Positions 11,603 to 19,848 of a stretch of 64,000 bases of DNA are shown here, in pieces. The notes under the pieces were generated by a model, which was not told the DNA's origin, searched no databases, and saw nothing but the letters and a program-made list of their open reading frames with translations. The DNA is taken from the NCBI RefSeq assembly GCF_934636665.1, contig NZ_CAKUAT010000003.1:1-64000 (forward strand). Reading direction: 5' to 3'. The stretch comes from an uncultured Senegalimassilia sp. GTDB lineage: Bacteria > Actinomycetota > Coriobacteriia > Coriobacteriales > Eggerthellaceae. The position numbers and the translations under genes are program-made. Position 1 is the first letter of the stretch, and the number at the start of each line of letters is the position of its first letter.

Positions 11603-14095
11603 CTACTTCTTCACCAGGTTCTGAAGGCCCAGCTCCTCGACGGCGGCTTCCCTCATCTTGTACTTGAGGATCTTGCCGGCGGCGTTCATGGGGTAGGACT
11701 CCACGAACTTGATGTAGCGGGGCACCTTGTGACGCGCGATGTTGCTCATCATGAACTCGCGGATCTCGGGCTCGGTCATGGTCTCGCCGTCTTTGAGGAT
11801 GATGCAGGCCATGGCCTCCTCGCCGTACTTCGCGTCCGGCACGCCCACCACCTGGCAGTCGCTGACCTTGGGGTGCGTGATGACGAAGTCCTCGATCTCC
11901 TTCGGGTAGACGTTCTCGCCGCCGCGGATGATCATGTCCTTCAGGCGGCCGGTGGCCACGAAGCAGCCGCGCTCGTCGCGCATGAGCAGGTCGCCGGAGT
12001 GCAGCCAGCCGTTCTCGTCAACCGTCTTGAAGGTGGCGTCGGGCATCTTGTAGTAGCCCTTCATGATGTTGTAGCCGCGCGAGCAGAACTCGCCGATCTG
12101 GCCGTCGGGCAGCTCCTCGCCGGTTTCAGGGTCGATGATCTTGCACTGCACGTGCGGGAACGCGTAGCCGACGGTCTCGGTGCGCAGGTCGAGCGGGTCG
12201 GTCCAGGCGCTCATGGTGGAACCCGGGGCCGATTCGGTCTGGCCGTACACCGACACGATGCCGGTCATGTTCATCTCGTCGGGCTGTGCGGCGCGCTTCA
12301 TGAGCTCGGGCGGGCAGCCGGCGCCGGCCATGATGCCGGTGCGCATGTGGCTGAAGTCGGTCTTGCGGTAGTCGGCGTGGTTGAACATGGCGATGAACAT
12401 GGTGGGCACGCCGTTGAACGCGGTGACCTTTTCCTGCGTGATGCAGTGCAGCGACGCCTTCGCGCTGAAGTAGGGCATGGGGCACATGGTGGCGCCGTGG
12501 GTCATGGACGACGTCATGGACAGCGTCATGCCGAAGCAGTGGAACATGGGCACGTGGATCATGAAGCGGTCCGCGGTGGACAGGCCCATGCGGTCGCCGA
12601 TGCACTTGCCGTCGTTGACCACGTTGCGATGCGTGAGCATGACGCCCTTGGGGAAGCCCGTGGTGCCCGAGGTGTACTGCATGTTGCACACGTCGTCGGG
12701 GCGGACCTCGGCGGCCATGCGCTGGACCTTCTCAAGCGGCACCAGCTCGGAGCGCTCCATTGCCTGCTCGAAGTTCAGGCAGCCGGGCATGTCGAAGCCG
12801 ACGGTGATGACGTTGCGCAGGAAAGGCAGGCGCTTGCAGTGCAGCTGGTCGCCGGGCTTGGTGTCGGCGATTTCCGGGCACAGGTCGTTGATGATCTGGC
12901 GGTAGTTGGAGTCCAGCGCGCTGTCGATCATGACCAGCGTGTGCGTGTCGGACTGGCGCAGCAGGTACTCGGCCTCGTGGACCTTGTACGCGGTGTTCAC
13001 CGTGACCAGCACAGCGCCGATCTTCGTGGCGGCCCAGAACGTGATGTACCAGGCAGGCACGTTGGTGGCCCAGATGGCAACCTTGCTTCCGGGCTTGACG
13101 CCCATCGACACGAGCGCGCGGGCGAAGGTGTCCACGTCGTCGCGGAACTCCTCGTAGGTGCGCGTGTAGTCAAGCGTGGTGTACTTGAAGCAGTACTGGT
13201 CAGGGAAGCATTCGACCATCTTGTCGAGCACTTGCGGGAAGGTCAGGTCGATGAGCTCGTCCTTCTTCCACACGTACTCGCCGGTGCCGTCGTGGTTGAG
13301 GTAGAGCGTGCGGCGCTTGCCGCGGGTGTCCTCGAACTGCTCCATGTAGTTTACGTAGTGGGGGAAGATGACCTCCATGTCGGTGAGGTCTGCCATCCAT
13401 GCGGGATCCCATTCCAGCGACACGAAGCCGTCGTAGTCGATGGAGGACAGCGCGCGCACCACTTCGTCGATGGGAAGGGTGCCTTCGCCCACCAGGTTGA
13501 AGGAGCCGTCGTCGTCGGAGTCGCGCATGTGCACGTGCTTGACGTAGGCGCCCAGGTTCTTGATGGTGGTCGCCGGGCTTTCGCCGCCCACGCGGTAGAC
13601 GTTGTGGACGTCCCACAGCGCGCCCAGGTAGTCGCTGGCGTAGCGGTCCATGATGCCGGTCAGGCGCGAGGTGCTGGAGAAGATGCCGCTGGATTCGATC
13701 AGCAGCACCACGCCGTGCTCCTCGGCGTAGGGGACCAGCTGGGAAAGCGCGGCGTGGATGGCGTCCTCGTCGTCGTGCTGGACGACCACGCACACCATGT
13801 CCACACTTGCGGCCTGGGCCAGGTCGATGAGGTCTTTCGCGTCCTGAACCTGCTGCTCGCCTGCCGAGATGTCGACCGAGGAGTCGAACGCGGGGATGGA
13901 AAGGCCCTTGTCGCGCAGGGCGCGGGCGGTCGCCTGCGTGTTATAGCGGTCAAGCGGGCCGCCCTTGCCGGTGAACGCCGCGTTGGTGATGGGGTTGTGG
14001 ATCTCGATGCCCGAGAAATCCATTTCAAGGGCGGTGCTTACCAGCTCGTCCCAGGAGTGGTCGGCCCAGCCGCGGGTGGAAAAGGAAAGCTTCAT
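11603..14095 (-). CDS. fusion: xylose-isomerase-like TIM barrel plus AMP-forming acyl-CoA synthetase
   Basis: The 830-residue protein joins two enzymes. Residues 1 to about 260 form a sugar phosphate isomerase/epimerase (AP-endonuclease family 2) barrel with candidate metal ligands Glu134 (LLIESSG), Asp162 (LWDVHN), His187/His189 (VKHVHMRD) and Glu228 (SLEWDP). Residues about 285-830 form a complete AMP-binding acyl-CoA synthetase: TSGTTGFPKG (from 475), YGQTES, GWLHSGDLL, GRLKDMIIRGGENVYPKEIE and the C-terminal NAAGKILKYKMRE lysine. No stop or frameshift separates them. Its ATG overlaps the stop of the upstream LeuA-like gene (TAATG), so the two are translationally coupled. Together they suggest activation and rearrangement of a carboxylic acid, but the substrate is unknown. 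Confidence 0.9.
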   Translation of the reverse strand: MKLSFSTRGWADHSWDELVSTALEMDFSGIEIHNPITNAAFTGKGGPLDRYNTQATARALRDKGLSIPAFDSSVDISAGEQQVQDAKDLIDLAQAASVDMVCVVVQHDDEDAIHAALSQLVPYAEEHGVVLLIESSGIFSSTSRLTGIMDRYASDYLGALWDVHNVYRVGGESPATTIKNLGAYVKHVHMRDSDDDGSFNLVGEGTLPIDEVVRALSSIDYDGFVSLEWDPAWMADLTDMEVIFPHYVNYMEQFEDTRGKRRTLYLNHDGTGEYVWKKDELIDLTFPQVLDKMVECFPDQYCFKYTTLDYTRTYEEFRDDVDTFARALVSMGVKPGSKVAIWATNVPAWYITFWAATKIGAVLVTVNTAYKVHEAEYLLRQSDTHTLVMIDSALDSNYRQIINDLCPEIADTKPGDQLHCKRLPFLRNVITVGFDMPGCLNFEQAMERSELVPLEKVQRMAAEVRPDDVCNMQYTSGTTGFPKGVMLTHRNVVNDGKCIGDRMGLSTADRFMIHVPMFHCFGMTLSMTSSMTHGATMCPMPYFSAKASLHCITQEKVTAFNGVPTMFIAMFNHADYRKTDFSHMRTGIMAGAGCPPELMKRAAQPDEMNMTGIVSVYGQTESAPGSTMSAWTDPLDLRTETVGYAFPHVQCKIIDPETGEELPDGQIGEFCSRGYNIMKGYYKMPDATFKTVDENGWLHSGDLLMRDERGCFVATGRLKDMIIRGGENVYPKEIEDFVITHPKVSDCQVVGVPDAKYGEEAMACIILKDGETMTEPEIREFMMSNIARHKVPRYIKFVESYPMNAAGKILKYKMREAAVEELGLQNLVKK

Positions 14096-15510
14096 TAGTT
14101 CTGCTCCTCGTAGGCGATCTTGTTGAGCGCGTTGATGTACGCGCGGATGCTGGACTCGACGATGTCGGTGGAGATGCCGCGGCCGGAATACACCTTGCCG
14201 TCGGCGATCAGCTTCACGACCGACTCGCCCATGGCCTCGCGGCCCTCGGTGACGGCCTGGATGCTGAAGTCGTCAAGCTCGTAGTGCTTGCCCACGACCG
14301 ATTCGATGGACTTGAACGAGGAGTCGATGGGACCGTCGCCCAGGGACACCGCCTCGATGAGCTCGCCGTTCTTACGCAGCGAGATGTGCGAGGTGGCCTT
14401 GAAGCTCAGGCCGGAGTTGATGACGTAGCCGTCCAGGGTGTAGGTGGGGGGCACCTGCAGCGCGGCGGAGGCCACGATGGCGTCCAGCTCGGTGGCGCTT
14501 ACACGCTCCTTGCTGGCGGCGATCTTCTTGAAGGCCTCGAACACGGCCTCGGCGTCCTCGTCGGACAGGCTGTAGCCCAGACGCTCGACGTACTGCATCA
14601 CGGTTGCCTGGTCGTCGCCGGCGGTGAGCACCACGCCTTCGACGGCCTCGGAGACGGTGCCGGTGAACATGGACGCCTTGGAGCGGTCGTCGCAGCACAG
14701 GCGGGAGATCTGGTTCATGGCGCGCTTGAGCTCGGTCACGCGCACCTTGCTCTGGGCGCCCAGGGCGTCGGCCTTGGCAGCAAGGATACGGGCCACGTTG
14801 TCGAGCGCGACGACGCCCATGGGGTAGGACGTGGCCTTGACGATGGAGGCTCCGGCCATGACGCCGGCCACGGCGCAGGCGTCGGCCATATTAAGGTTGT
14901 TGCAGCACGAGATGCCCAGGTCGATGTCCTTGAGCTGGGGCGCGGCCTGGTACAGGTCGGCGATGAACTGGGCGAACTCCTCGGGGAGCATGGAGCCGGC
15001 TGCGTCGCAGACGGTGACCGTCTTGGCGCCGGCGGCGACCACGGCGTCGATGACGCGGGCCAGGTAGGCCACGTCGGTGCGGGTGGCGTCGATGGCCACG
15101 AACTCGACGTCGTCGGTGAGCTGGGCGCACTTCGCCACCGCCTCGGCGGCGTCGGCGATCAGCGTGTCGGCCTTCTTGCGCTGGATGTACTCCATGCAGG
15201 AGGGGCTAACAGCCGCTTCCACCTGCAGACGGACGTGCTTCGCGCCCTTCGCGGCGTTCCAGACGGCCTGGATGCTGTCCTCGTCCATTTTCACCGGCAC
15301 GGCGAGCGTGCTGTTCTTCACCAGGGAGGCGATCGACTTGATTCGCAAGCTGTCTACCTTGGAGGATTCGATGCCCTCCACCTCGATGGAGCCCACGCCG
15401 ATACGGTCTAGGATCTTCACGATTTCTAGCTTTTCCTTGAAGGATAGGGAAAGCGCCTTGGAGGCGATTGCCTCCCTCATCGTGATGTCGCTGACACGTA
15501 TGTCTCTCAT
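14095..15510 (-). CDS. LeuA-like (isopropylmalate/homocitrate synthase family) protein lacking metal-ligand histidines
   Basis: The 471-residue product has an HMGL-like TIM barrel (1 to about 275), a linker and a C-terminal LeuA regulatory domain (about 395-471, with GDGPIDSSFKSIE and DIVESSIRAYINALNK). Family members condense acetyl-CoA with a 2-oxo acid. Asp8 and Arg12 of the first motif remain (SDITMREA), but the usual RDG-Q is changed. The canonical HCHNDLGLA reads SCCNNLNMA at 201-209, so both metal-binding His residues and the Asp are replaced. The VTVCDAAGSMLPEEF segment fits the family. The ATG at 15510 has AGGAG upstream; longer frames do not. Classical synthase activity is doubtful; a divergent reaction or non-catalytic role is possible. 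Confidence 0.8.
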   Translation of the reverse strand: MRDIRVSDITMREAIASKALSLSFKEKLEIVKILDRIGVGSIEVEGIESSKVDSLRIKSIASLVKNSTLAVPVKMDEDSIQAVWNAAKGAKHVRLQVEAAVSPSCMEYIQRKKADTLIADAAEAVAKCAQLTDDVEFVAIDATRTDVAYLARVIDAVVAAGAKTVTVCDAAGSMLPEEFAQFIADLYQAAPQLKDIDLGISCCNNLNMADACAVAGVMAGASIVKATSYPMGVVALDNVARILAAKADALGAQSKVRVTELKRAMNQISRLCCDDRSKASMFTGTVSEAVEGVVLTAGDDQATVMQYVERLGYSLSDEDAEAVFEAFKKIAASKERVSATELDAIVASAALQVPPTYTLDGYVINSGLSFKATSHISLRKNGELIEAVSLGDGPIDSSFKSIESVVGKHYELDDFSIQAVTEGREAMGESVVKLIADGKVYSGRGISTDIVESSIRAYINALNKIAYEEQN

Positions 15511-15750
15511 GTGTGACTCCTGACCTATGCGAACGTGTTCTTGAAAAGCGCTGCGAACAGCTTCACCGCAGCACCTACAGGTGGCCGTACGCCTACCAAG
15601 TACTAATCTGATAGGGTATATTAACTTATAACCGATTAAGCTGCACAAACGCCGTATTGCCGGAAAATATTGAATAGTCACAACCACGGTGACGGCCGAT
15701 GCGGAACGGGAATCCACAGATTACAGATAGTGTGGGTGCGCGGGGTGGGG

Positions 15751-15950
15751 AAGGGCGGAAGGCGGGAGTCGCGAGGCAGCAGCGCTGACCTGGATGGAAA
15801 GTCCGAAGGACGTGAAGCTGCGTCGCTGATCCGGGGGAAAGAGCGAAGGACCCGAGGCCGGGGCGGCGATGCGAGCGGAAGGGGCGAAAGGCCCAAGGAG
15901 CGTCGCTGATCCGAGGGAAAGCCGGTGGTGGCGAGGCCGCGATGCTGATA
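15751..15950. repeat. degenerate ~40-bp tandem repeat, 4-5 units, no gene
   Basis: Units recur with GCTGAC or GCTGAT at 15784, 15825 and 15905, GCGATGC at 15866 and GATGCTGAT at 15943, spaced 38-41 bases, each followed by a GGAAAG or GGGAAAG and a GAGGC or AAGC end. The part of the gap from 15511 to about 16150 holds these repeats and the AT-rich upstream region of the LeuA-like gene; no coding sequence is supported. Confidence 0.5.
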
Positions 15951-16154
15951 GGTTGTAGGGCTGCCGACGCAACGGGTTTTGGCGAGAGTTTGCCCCGTGG
16001 TGTATTCGCCGGTTTTGCGCTTCCATCTTCGAAAAGCGGCGTTGATTTGGCCCTTTTGGTTTTAGGGAGCTTATACTCGTGAATCGCCATCGTCTCTGTG
16101 TGACTCGATGCAGCCCGTGGTAGGGGGCCTGCCATGGGGAGGGGCGGACACCCC

Positions 16155-16183
16155 TTGACATTCGGTTTGCCGCGTGATATTTT
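16155..16183 (+). promoter_or_regulatory. promoter for the riboswitch-led transcript
   Basis: TTGACA (16155-16160) is a perfect -35 box, 17 bases before TATTTT (16178-16183, four of six). Transcription would start near 16190, at the beginning of the aptamer. Confidence 0.7.
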
Positions 16184-16185
16184 TC

Positions 16186-16292
16186 ATGTCGGCAAAATCA
16201 TCGAAAGGTGATGACGCAAAGCTATAGGGCCTGAAATGGCAGCCAGTTGCACAGTTTCCCTTTCGGGGAGCTACTGCAGCTGGCTGCTTTTT
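16186..16292 (+). ncRNA. cyclic-di-GMP-I (GEMM) riboswitch with terminator platform
   Basis: The aptamer shows the GEMM-I signature: GGCAAAATCATC, a GAAA tetraloop at 16203-16206 closing a 6-bp stem (16197-16202 with 16207-16212), the invariant GACGCAAAGC (16213-16222), TATAGGGCCT, then TGGCAGCCAGTTGC (16237-16250). Its 3' part, GCAGCCAGTTGCA (16239-16251), can instead pair with TGCAGCTGGCTGC (16275-16287) to make a 13-bp stem followed by TTTTTATTT, a strong intrinsic terminator. The two folds exclude each other, so c-di-GMP binding should favour read-through into the winged-helix gene at 16386 (inference on direction). The aptamer family is established; no other copy was seen in the window. 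Confidence 0.92.
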
Positions 16293-16385
16293 ATTTCTCC
16301 AGTTCAGCTTGCAGGTTTTGCTCGCTTTGCGTTGCTGGCGAGCGGGGGTCATAAGCATTGGAACGCGAACCTATGGAGAAGGACT

Positions 16386-16718
16386 ATGATGACTGAGATG
16401 ACCGCTGAGACCACAACCGAAATCGATGACGACATCACGCTTGCGGACGGAAAGCGCACGCTGACGAACTCGCAGCTGCTCATCCTGGGCTTCATTGCCT
16501 CGTACGGCGCGGCGGGCTGCTCCGAGTCTAAGCGCGATATCGCAGAAGCGCTGCAGGTTAGCCTGAAGACCGTCGACCGCGCCATCCTGCGCCTGCGCAA
16601 GGAAGGCTTCATCATCTCGGTTGCCCGCTATGCGGAAAACGGCATGCGCCTGAGCAACACCTACCACGTGCCCACGCCGGAGCCTAAGGACGCTCCCGCG
16701 CAGGCGATCGCTGGGTAA
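16386..16718 (+). CDS. winged-helix DNA-binding protein under riboswitch control
   Basis: The 110-residue protein has an acidic N-terminal tail (about 1-25) and a single winged-helix domain (about 28-98: TNSQLLILGFIAS, CSESKRDIAEALQVSLKTVDRAILRLRKEGFI, ISVARYAENG). It is paralogous to the product at 5511-5789. GGAGAAGGA precedes a double ATG at 16386/16389. It is the first and only gene after the c-di-GMP riboswitch and is closed by a perfect terminator, so the riboswitch appears dedicated to it. That makes it a likely transcription factor linking c-di-GMP levels to other genes; its targets cannot be seen here. Confidence 0.82.
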   Translation: MMTEMTAETTTEIDDDITLADGKRTLTNSQLLILGFIASYGAAGCSESKRDIAEALQVSLKTVDRAILRLRKEGFIISVARYAENGMRLSNTYHVPTPEPKDAPAQAIAG

Positions 16719-16793
16719 AGCCCTAGCAGACAGGGCGCATTGCGACGTAGCTTCAAATGTAGTGGGGTTTGCGGAAGGTTCCGCGCCTGAAAG

Positions 16794-16834
16794 CGAAGAG
16801 CCTGATTCCGTCTGGAATCAGGCTCTTCGTGTTT
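16794..16834 (+). terminator. strong intrinsic terminator
   Basis: A 16-bp perfect stem (16794-16809 with 16814-16829), a GTCT loop and a TGTTTT tail, after the winged-helix gene. Confidence 0.9.
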
Positions 16835-16856
16835 TACGATTCGGTTTCCCGAATAT

Positions 16857-16906
16857 GGAAAGACCCGCGGGTTTGCTTGGTTTCCCGAGCGCCCGCGGGC
16901 CTTTCC
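16857..16906. terminator. bidirectional terminator, twin of the one at 7713
   Basis: A 15-bp outer stem with one mismatch (16857-16871 with 16892-16906) encloses a GCTTGG/CCGAGC inner stem. It serves the 3' end of the ddaH-like gene on the minus strand and shares its core with the hairpin at 7713-7756. Confidence 0.75.
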
Positions 16907-16962
16907 GGTTGCCGACCCCGCGAAACACTTGGGTTTTCGGGGTCGGGCATTTTAAGCGTGTG

Positions 16963-17739
16963 TTAGAAGCGCAGGCTGAGGCAGGACAGGCCGCCGTCGA
17001 TCTTGCGGTACTCGGAGGTGTCCACCACCAGGGTCTTGTAGCCCAGGTCCTGAACGGCCTTGAGCACGGTGGGGTAGCCCTCGGCCACGATGACGGTGCC
17101 GTTGACCCAGATGCAGTTCGCGCCGTAGGCCTCGTCCTCGGGCACGATGACCTTGTTGTACTTGGCGAAGTCGGGCTTGTCGATGAACTCGCCGGACACC
17201 AGCATGTTGTTGTCCTCGATGTAGTTCACGCCGGTCTTGAGGTGCAGGACCTCCTCCAGCGGGACCTCGGAGCCCTCCAGGCCCCAACCGGCCAGGATTT
17301 CGCAGAACTGGCGGATGCCCTCTTCGTTGGTGCGGGCGGAGCGGCCCACGTAGAAGTGGTCGCCCACCATCATGACGTCGCCGCCATCAAGGGTGCCGGG
17401 GGCGACGATATGCTTGACGTGCTCGTCGTCGAAGAAGCGACGGACCACGGGCTCGATCTCGTCCTTCTCGCCGTTGCGGCTGTCTGCGCCGGGGTTGGTG
17501 ATGATGGCGCCGCAGCGGGTGATGACGGCCGGGTCCTCGACGAAGCAGCTGTCCGGGAACTGCTCGAGGGCAGGCAGGACGGTGACGTCGACGCCGCACT
17601 GCTCGAGGGCATGCTCGTAGTCGTAGTGCTCCTCGATGGCGCGCTCGTAGATGGGCTGACCCAACTCGGGTGCGCTGGTGATGCCGTCGCACAGCGACTT
17701 ACCAGGGCGGCGGATGATGACATGGTTGAACTTCGTCAT
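16963..17739 (-). CDS. dimethylarginine dimethylaminohydrolase (DDAH)-like amidinotransferase-fold enzyme
   Basis: The 258-residue cytoplasmic enzyme has the guanidino-modifying fold with DDAH features: PDSCFVEDPAVI near 62-73, GTLDGGDVMMVG with the acidic/substrate motif, a VGRSARTNEEGI stretch, and the catalytic Cys at 253 in the terminal GGLSCLSLRF. Family members hydrolyse methylated arginine to citrulline and methylamines; related members act on other guanidino compounds. The ATG at 17739 has GAGAGAAG upstream. It appears monocistronic and is bounded downstream by a bidirectional terminator. Exact substrate unproven. Confidence 0.88.
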   Translation of the reverse strand: MTKFNHVIIRRPGKSLCDGITSAPELGQPIYERAIEEHYDYEHALEQCGVDVTVLPALEQFPDSCFVEDPAVITRCGAIITNPGADSRNGEKDEIEPVVRRFFDDEHVKHIVAPGTLDGGDVMMVGDHFYVGRSARTNEEGIRQFCEILAGWGLEGSEVPLEEVLHLKTGVNYIEDNNMLVSGEFIDKPDFAKYNKVIVPEDEAYGANCIWVNGTVIVAEGYPTVLKAVQDLGYKTLVVDTSEYRKIDGGLSCLSLRF

Positions 17740-17835
17740 GCTTCTCTCTCCTTGGGTGCATGGTTGCCGGCGCGCATCGCAGCTGCTTGTCGCGCGGCAC
17801 GTTCGTAGGGATATAAGATAGCTGCTTCCTTGGGC

Positions 17836-17841
17836 ATTATA
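17836..17841 (-). promoter_or_regulatory. -10 box for the DDAH-like gene
   Basis: On the minus strand the sequence reads TATAAT, a perfect -10 box inside a short GGGC/GCCC dyad, about 100 bases upstream of the start. No good -35 was found. Confidence 0.45.
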
Positions 17842-18050
17842 GCCCGGAAGCTGAAGAAACGAGCCGGAAACAAAGTGTTGCCCGCGGTGGACTTACTGTC
17901 GGGGGTATGGGGCAGGCGCGTTTGACCCCGGCGAGCTCGCCGGCGCGGGGCCGAAATGCCATCGGCTGGGTTCGAGCGGACGTGGCGTCATAGGTCCGAA
18001 CCCGCCGGCCTAGCTGGCGAAAGCGGTTAAGCCGCTGCGATACCCGCAGG
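17842..18050. other. intergenic gap with perfect 16-bp palindrome
   Basis: The 311-base gap between the DDAH-like gene and the DMT transporter has no gene. It holds the -10 box at 17836 and a GC-rich palindrome CCGGCGAGCTCGCCGG at 17928-17943, which may help end the transporter transcript. Confidence 0.5.
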
Positions 18051-19037
18051 TCAGCGGGCGATTCGGCCGCGGTTTCGCTTGGCGGGCTTTCCCGATGTGG
18101 GGCTTTCGCCGCTTGAAGATTCACCGGCAGCGGAGTTTGCCACGGCCGCTTCGCCGCCCTTGTCGCCGAGCTGGGTTGCCACGATGGCGGCGAAGATGAA
18201 CGCGAAGCCCACCGCCATGCGGGCGGTGAGCACCTCGCCGAAGAACGCCACGCTGAACAGGGCGCAGAACACGCTTTCAAGCGAGCAGAGCAGGCCCGCC
18301 TCGGAGGGCGACAGGTGGGCCTGCGCCGTGTTCTGCGCCACGGCGCCGAAGGCCGCCGAGAGCATGGCCACGTAGGTCATGGCACCGATGAACTCGGGCG
18401 TGATCACCTGCGCCGCCGTGGGCATGGGTTGCGTGACCAGGGCAAGTAGCAGGGCCAAGATGCCCGCGGTGAATTGCTGGATGACGGTGATGGTCAGGAC
18501 GTCGTTGTCGCGCATGACCAGGCCGATGATCACGATCTCGGCGCCGTAGAGGAACGCCGATGCGATGCTGACGCCGTCGCCTAAGCTGATGGAGAAGCCC
18601 TCGGTCAGCGACACCAGCCCGATGCCGACGGTGCAGATGGCCGCAGCGATAAGGGTTTTCGCAGGCGGACGACGGCGGGAGACCACCCACCAGATAAACG
18701 GCACGGTCAGGCAATAGCACGCGCTCAAAAAGGCGTTCTTCGATGGCGTGGTCAGGCCCAAGCCCAGAAACTGCGTCCAGAAGCCCACGAACGTAGCCAC
18801 GCCGATGATCAGGCCCGCCTTCAGCGTTTTGCGGCAGAAATTGCGCTTGAGGTGGGGAAACAAGAGGATGACCAGCACGATGCCCGCTCCGAGGAAGCGG
18901 ATGGAGGTGAACCACGTGGCGCCCACGGTAGCGATGGCGCTTTTGCCGATAACGAAGCCCAGGCCCCAAACCGCGGCCGCCGTCATGAGAATGAGGCGGT
19001 ATACGTTCAGCGGGTACTGCTTGTCGGGGACGCTCAT
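18051..19037 (-). CDS. EamA/DMT-family transporter
   Basis: The 328-residue membrane protein has ten predicted hydrophobic helices in two EamA repeats (WGLGFVIGKSAIATVGATWFTSIRF early, PSEAGLLCSLESVFCALFSVAFFGEVLT late). Such transporters usually export small metabolites or amino acids. A hydrophilic tail of about 35 residues rich in Gly, Ser and Ala ends in basic residues. It lies downstream of the LOG-gene remnant and the HxlR regulator on the same strand, 38 bp beyond the remnant, and may have formed an HxlR-controlled unit with it. Substrate unknown. Confidence 0.88.
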   Translation of the reverse strand: MSVPDKQYPLNVYRLILMTAAAVWGLGFVIGKSAIATVGATWFTSIRFLGAGIVLVILLFPHLKRNFCRKTLKAGLIIGVATFVGFWTQFLGLGLTTPSKNAFLSACYCLTVPFIWWVVSRRRPPAKTLIAAAICTVGIGLVSLTEGFSISLGDGVSIASAFLYGAEIVIIGLVMRDNDVLTITVIQQFTAGILALLLALVTQPMPTAAQVITPEFIGAMTYVAMLSAAFGAVAQNTAQAHLSPSEAGLLCSLESVFCALFSVAFFGEVLTARMAVGFAFIFAAIVATQLGDKGGEAAVANSAAGESSSGESPTSGKPAKRNRGRIAR

Positions 19038-19075
19038 GATCGCTCACGCTCCTGGCAACTCGGAAAACGATACTG

Positions 19076-19330
19076 CTAATGCAACGGAGCTAGGATGTGG
19101 GCCACCTTGTCAAGCGAGCTTGTGAAATGGATGCCCCGCTGCCTGCGCGGCGAGGAGAACCCCATATCGCTCATTCGGTTGAGAAGCGCGCGCAGGTCAT
19201 CATAGAAACCGTTCAAATTGAACAGTATGCACGGCGCGTCCAACTGTGCAAGGGCTATGAGGGAAATGACCTCCCATACCTCCTCCAATGTCCCCGTGTC
19301 CCCAGGCATGGCACGGGGCATCGCGTTGAT
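19076..19330 (-). pseudogene. C-terminal remnant of a LOG-family (TIGR00730) protein
   Basis: About 84 codons encode MPGDTGTLEEVWEVIS, then LAQLDAPCILFNLNGFYDDL and MSDMGFSS, which match the C-terminal half of LOG/lysine-decarboxylase-like phosphoribohydrolases (usual motif PGGxGTLEE and LLNxxGYYD). The usual N-terminal ~100 residues are absent, replaced upstream by the HxlR gene end, and the PGG motif reads PGD. The last residues still look intact. This is best read as a decayed gene; a short translated product starting at an internal ATG cannot be excluded. Confidence 0.7.
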
Positions 19331-19368
19331 TCGGCGTTTTCGTTGGTGAAGCGGCGTGCGCGGCGCGG

Positions 19369-19701
19369 CTATTGCGCGCGAACGATCTCCTGGTAGCCGG
19401 TGCCCCAGGTTGCCATGCTGTCGATGATGGGGCGCATGGTCTCGCCCAGCTCGCTCAGGGCGTATTCGGTATGGGGCGGAATCTCGGGGAATACCGTGCG
19501 CGTGACAAGGCCGTCCTTCTCCAGCGCGCGCAGGTTGTCCGTGAGCACCTTCTCGCTGATGCCGGGAATGGCGCGGCGCAGCTCGCTGAAGCGGAACGGT
19601 TTGTCCATGAGCTGCTGGATGACGAATATCTTCCATTTGTTGCTGATGAGCATGAGCGTCGTGGCAACGGGACACGGCGGCAGTTCTTCCTTGGTGAGCA
19701 C
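19369..19701 (-). CDS. HxlR-family transcriptional regulator
   Basis: The 110-residue product is a complete HxlR winged helix: CPVATTLMLISNKWKIFVIQQLM, FSELRRAIPGISEKVLTDNLRALEKDGLV, then the wing and dimerisation helix. It begins with a CPV motif whose Cys9 is common in redox-sensing members. It is divergent from the ACGX peptide cluster, and a dyad CTAATAGATTAG (19752-19763) lies between the two starts, so it could control that cluster as well as itself. The inducing signal is unknown. Confidence 0.92.
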   Translation of the reverse strand: MLTKEELPPCPVATTLMLISNKWKIFVIQQLMDKPFRFSELRRAIPGISEKVLTDNLRALEKDGLVTRTVFPEIPPHTEYALSELGETMRPIIDSMATWGTGYQEIVRAQ

Positions 19702-19751
19702 TGATGCTTCCTTTCGCGCAGGTCAGAGCCTACTTACATAAAGGTTGGTAC

Positions 19752-19807
19752 CTAATAGATTAGTGGCTACTTCCGGATTCGACGACTGTTTTGGACAATC
19801 ATTATAG
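19752..19807 (+). promoter_or_regulatory. operator dyad and promoter of the ACGX cluster
   Basis: The dyad CTAATAGATTAG (19752-19763) is a fit for a dimeric HxlR site. TTCGAC (19778-19783) and TTATAG (19802-19807) with an 18-base spacer form a plausible promoter 42 bases before the precursor start. Confidence 0.5.
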
Positions 19808-19848
19808 ACGCCCGCCAAGGAGGCGTCACGAATCAGAAGGAGAAGAAA

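Noticed and set aside
11729..15411. Long plus-strand frames opposite the fusion enzyme and LeuA-like gene.
   Set aside because: Mirror-frame artefacts of high-GC coding DNA; no domain is recognisable.
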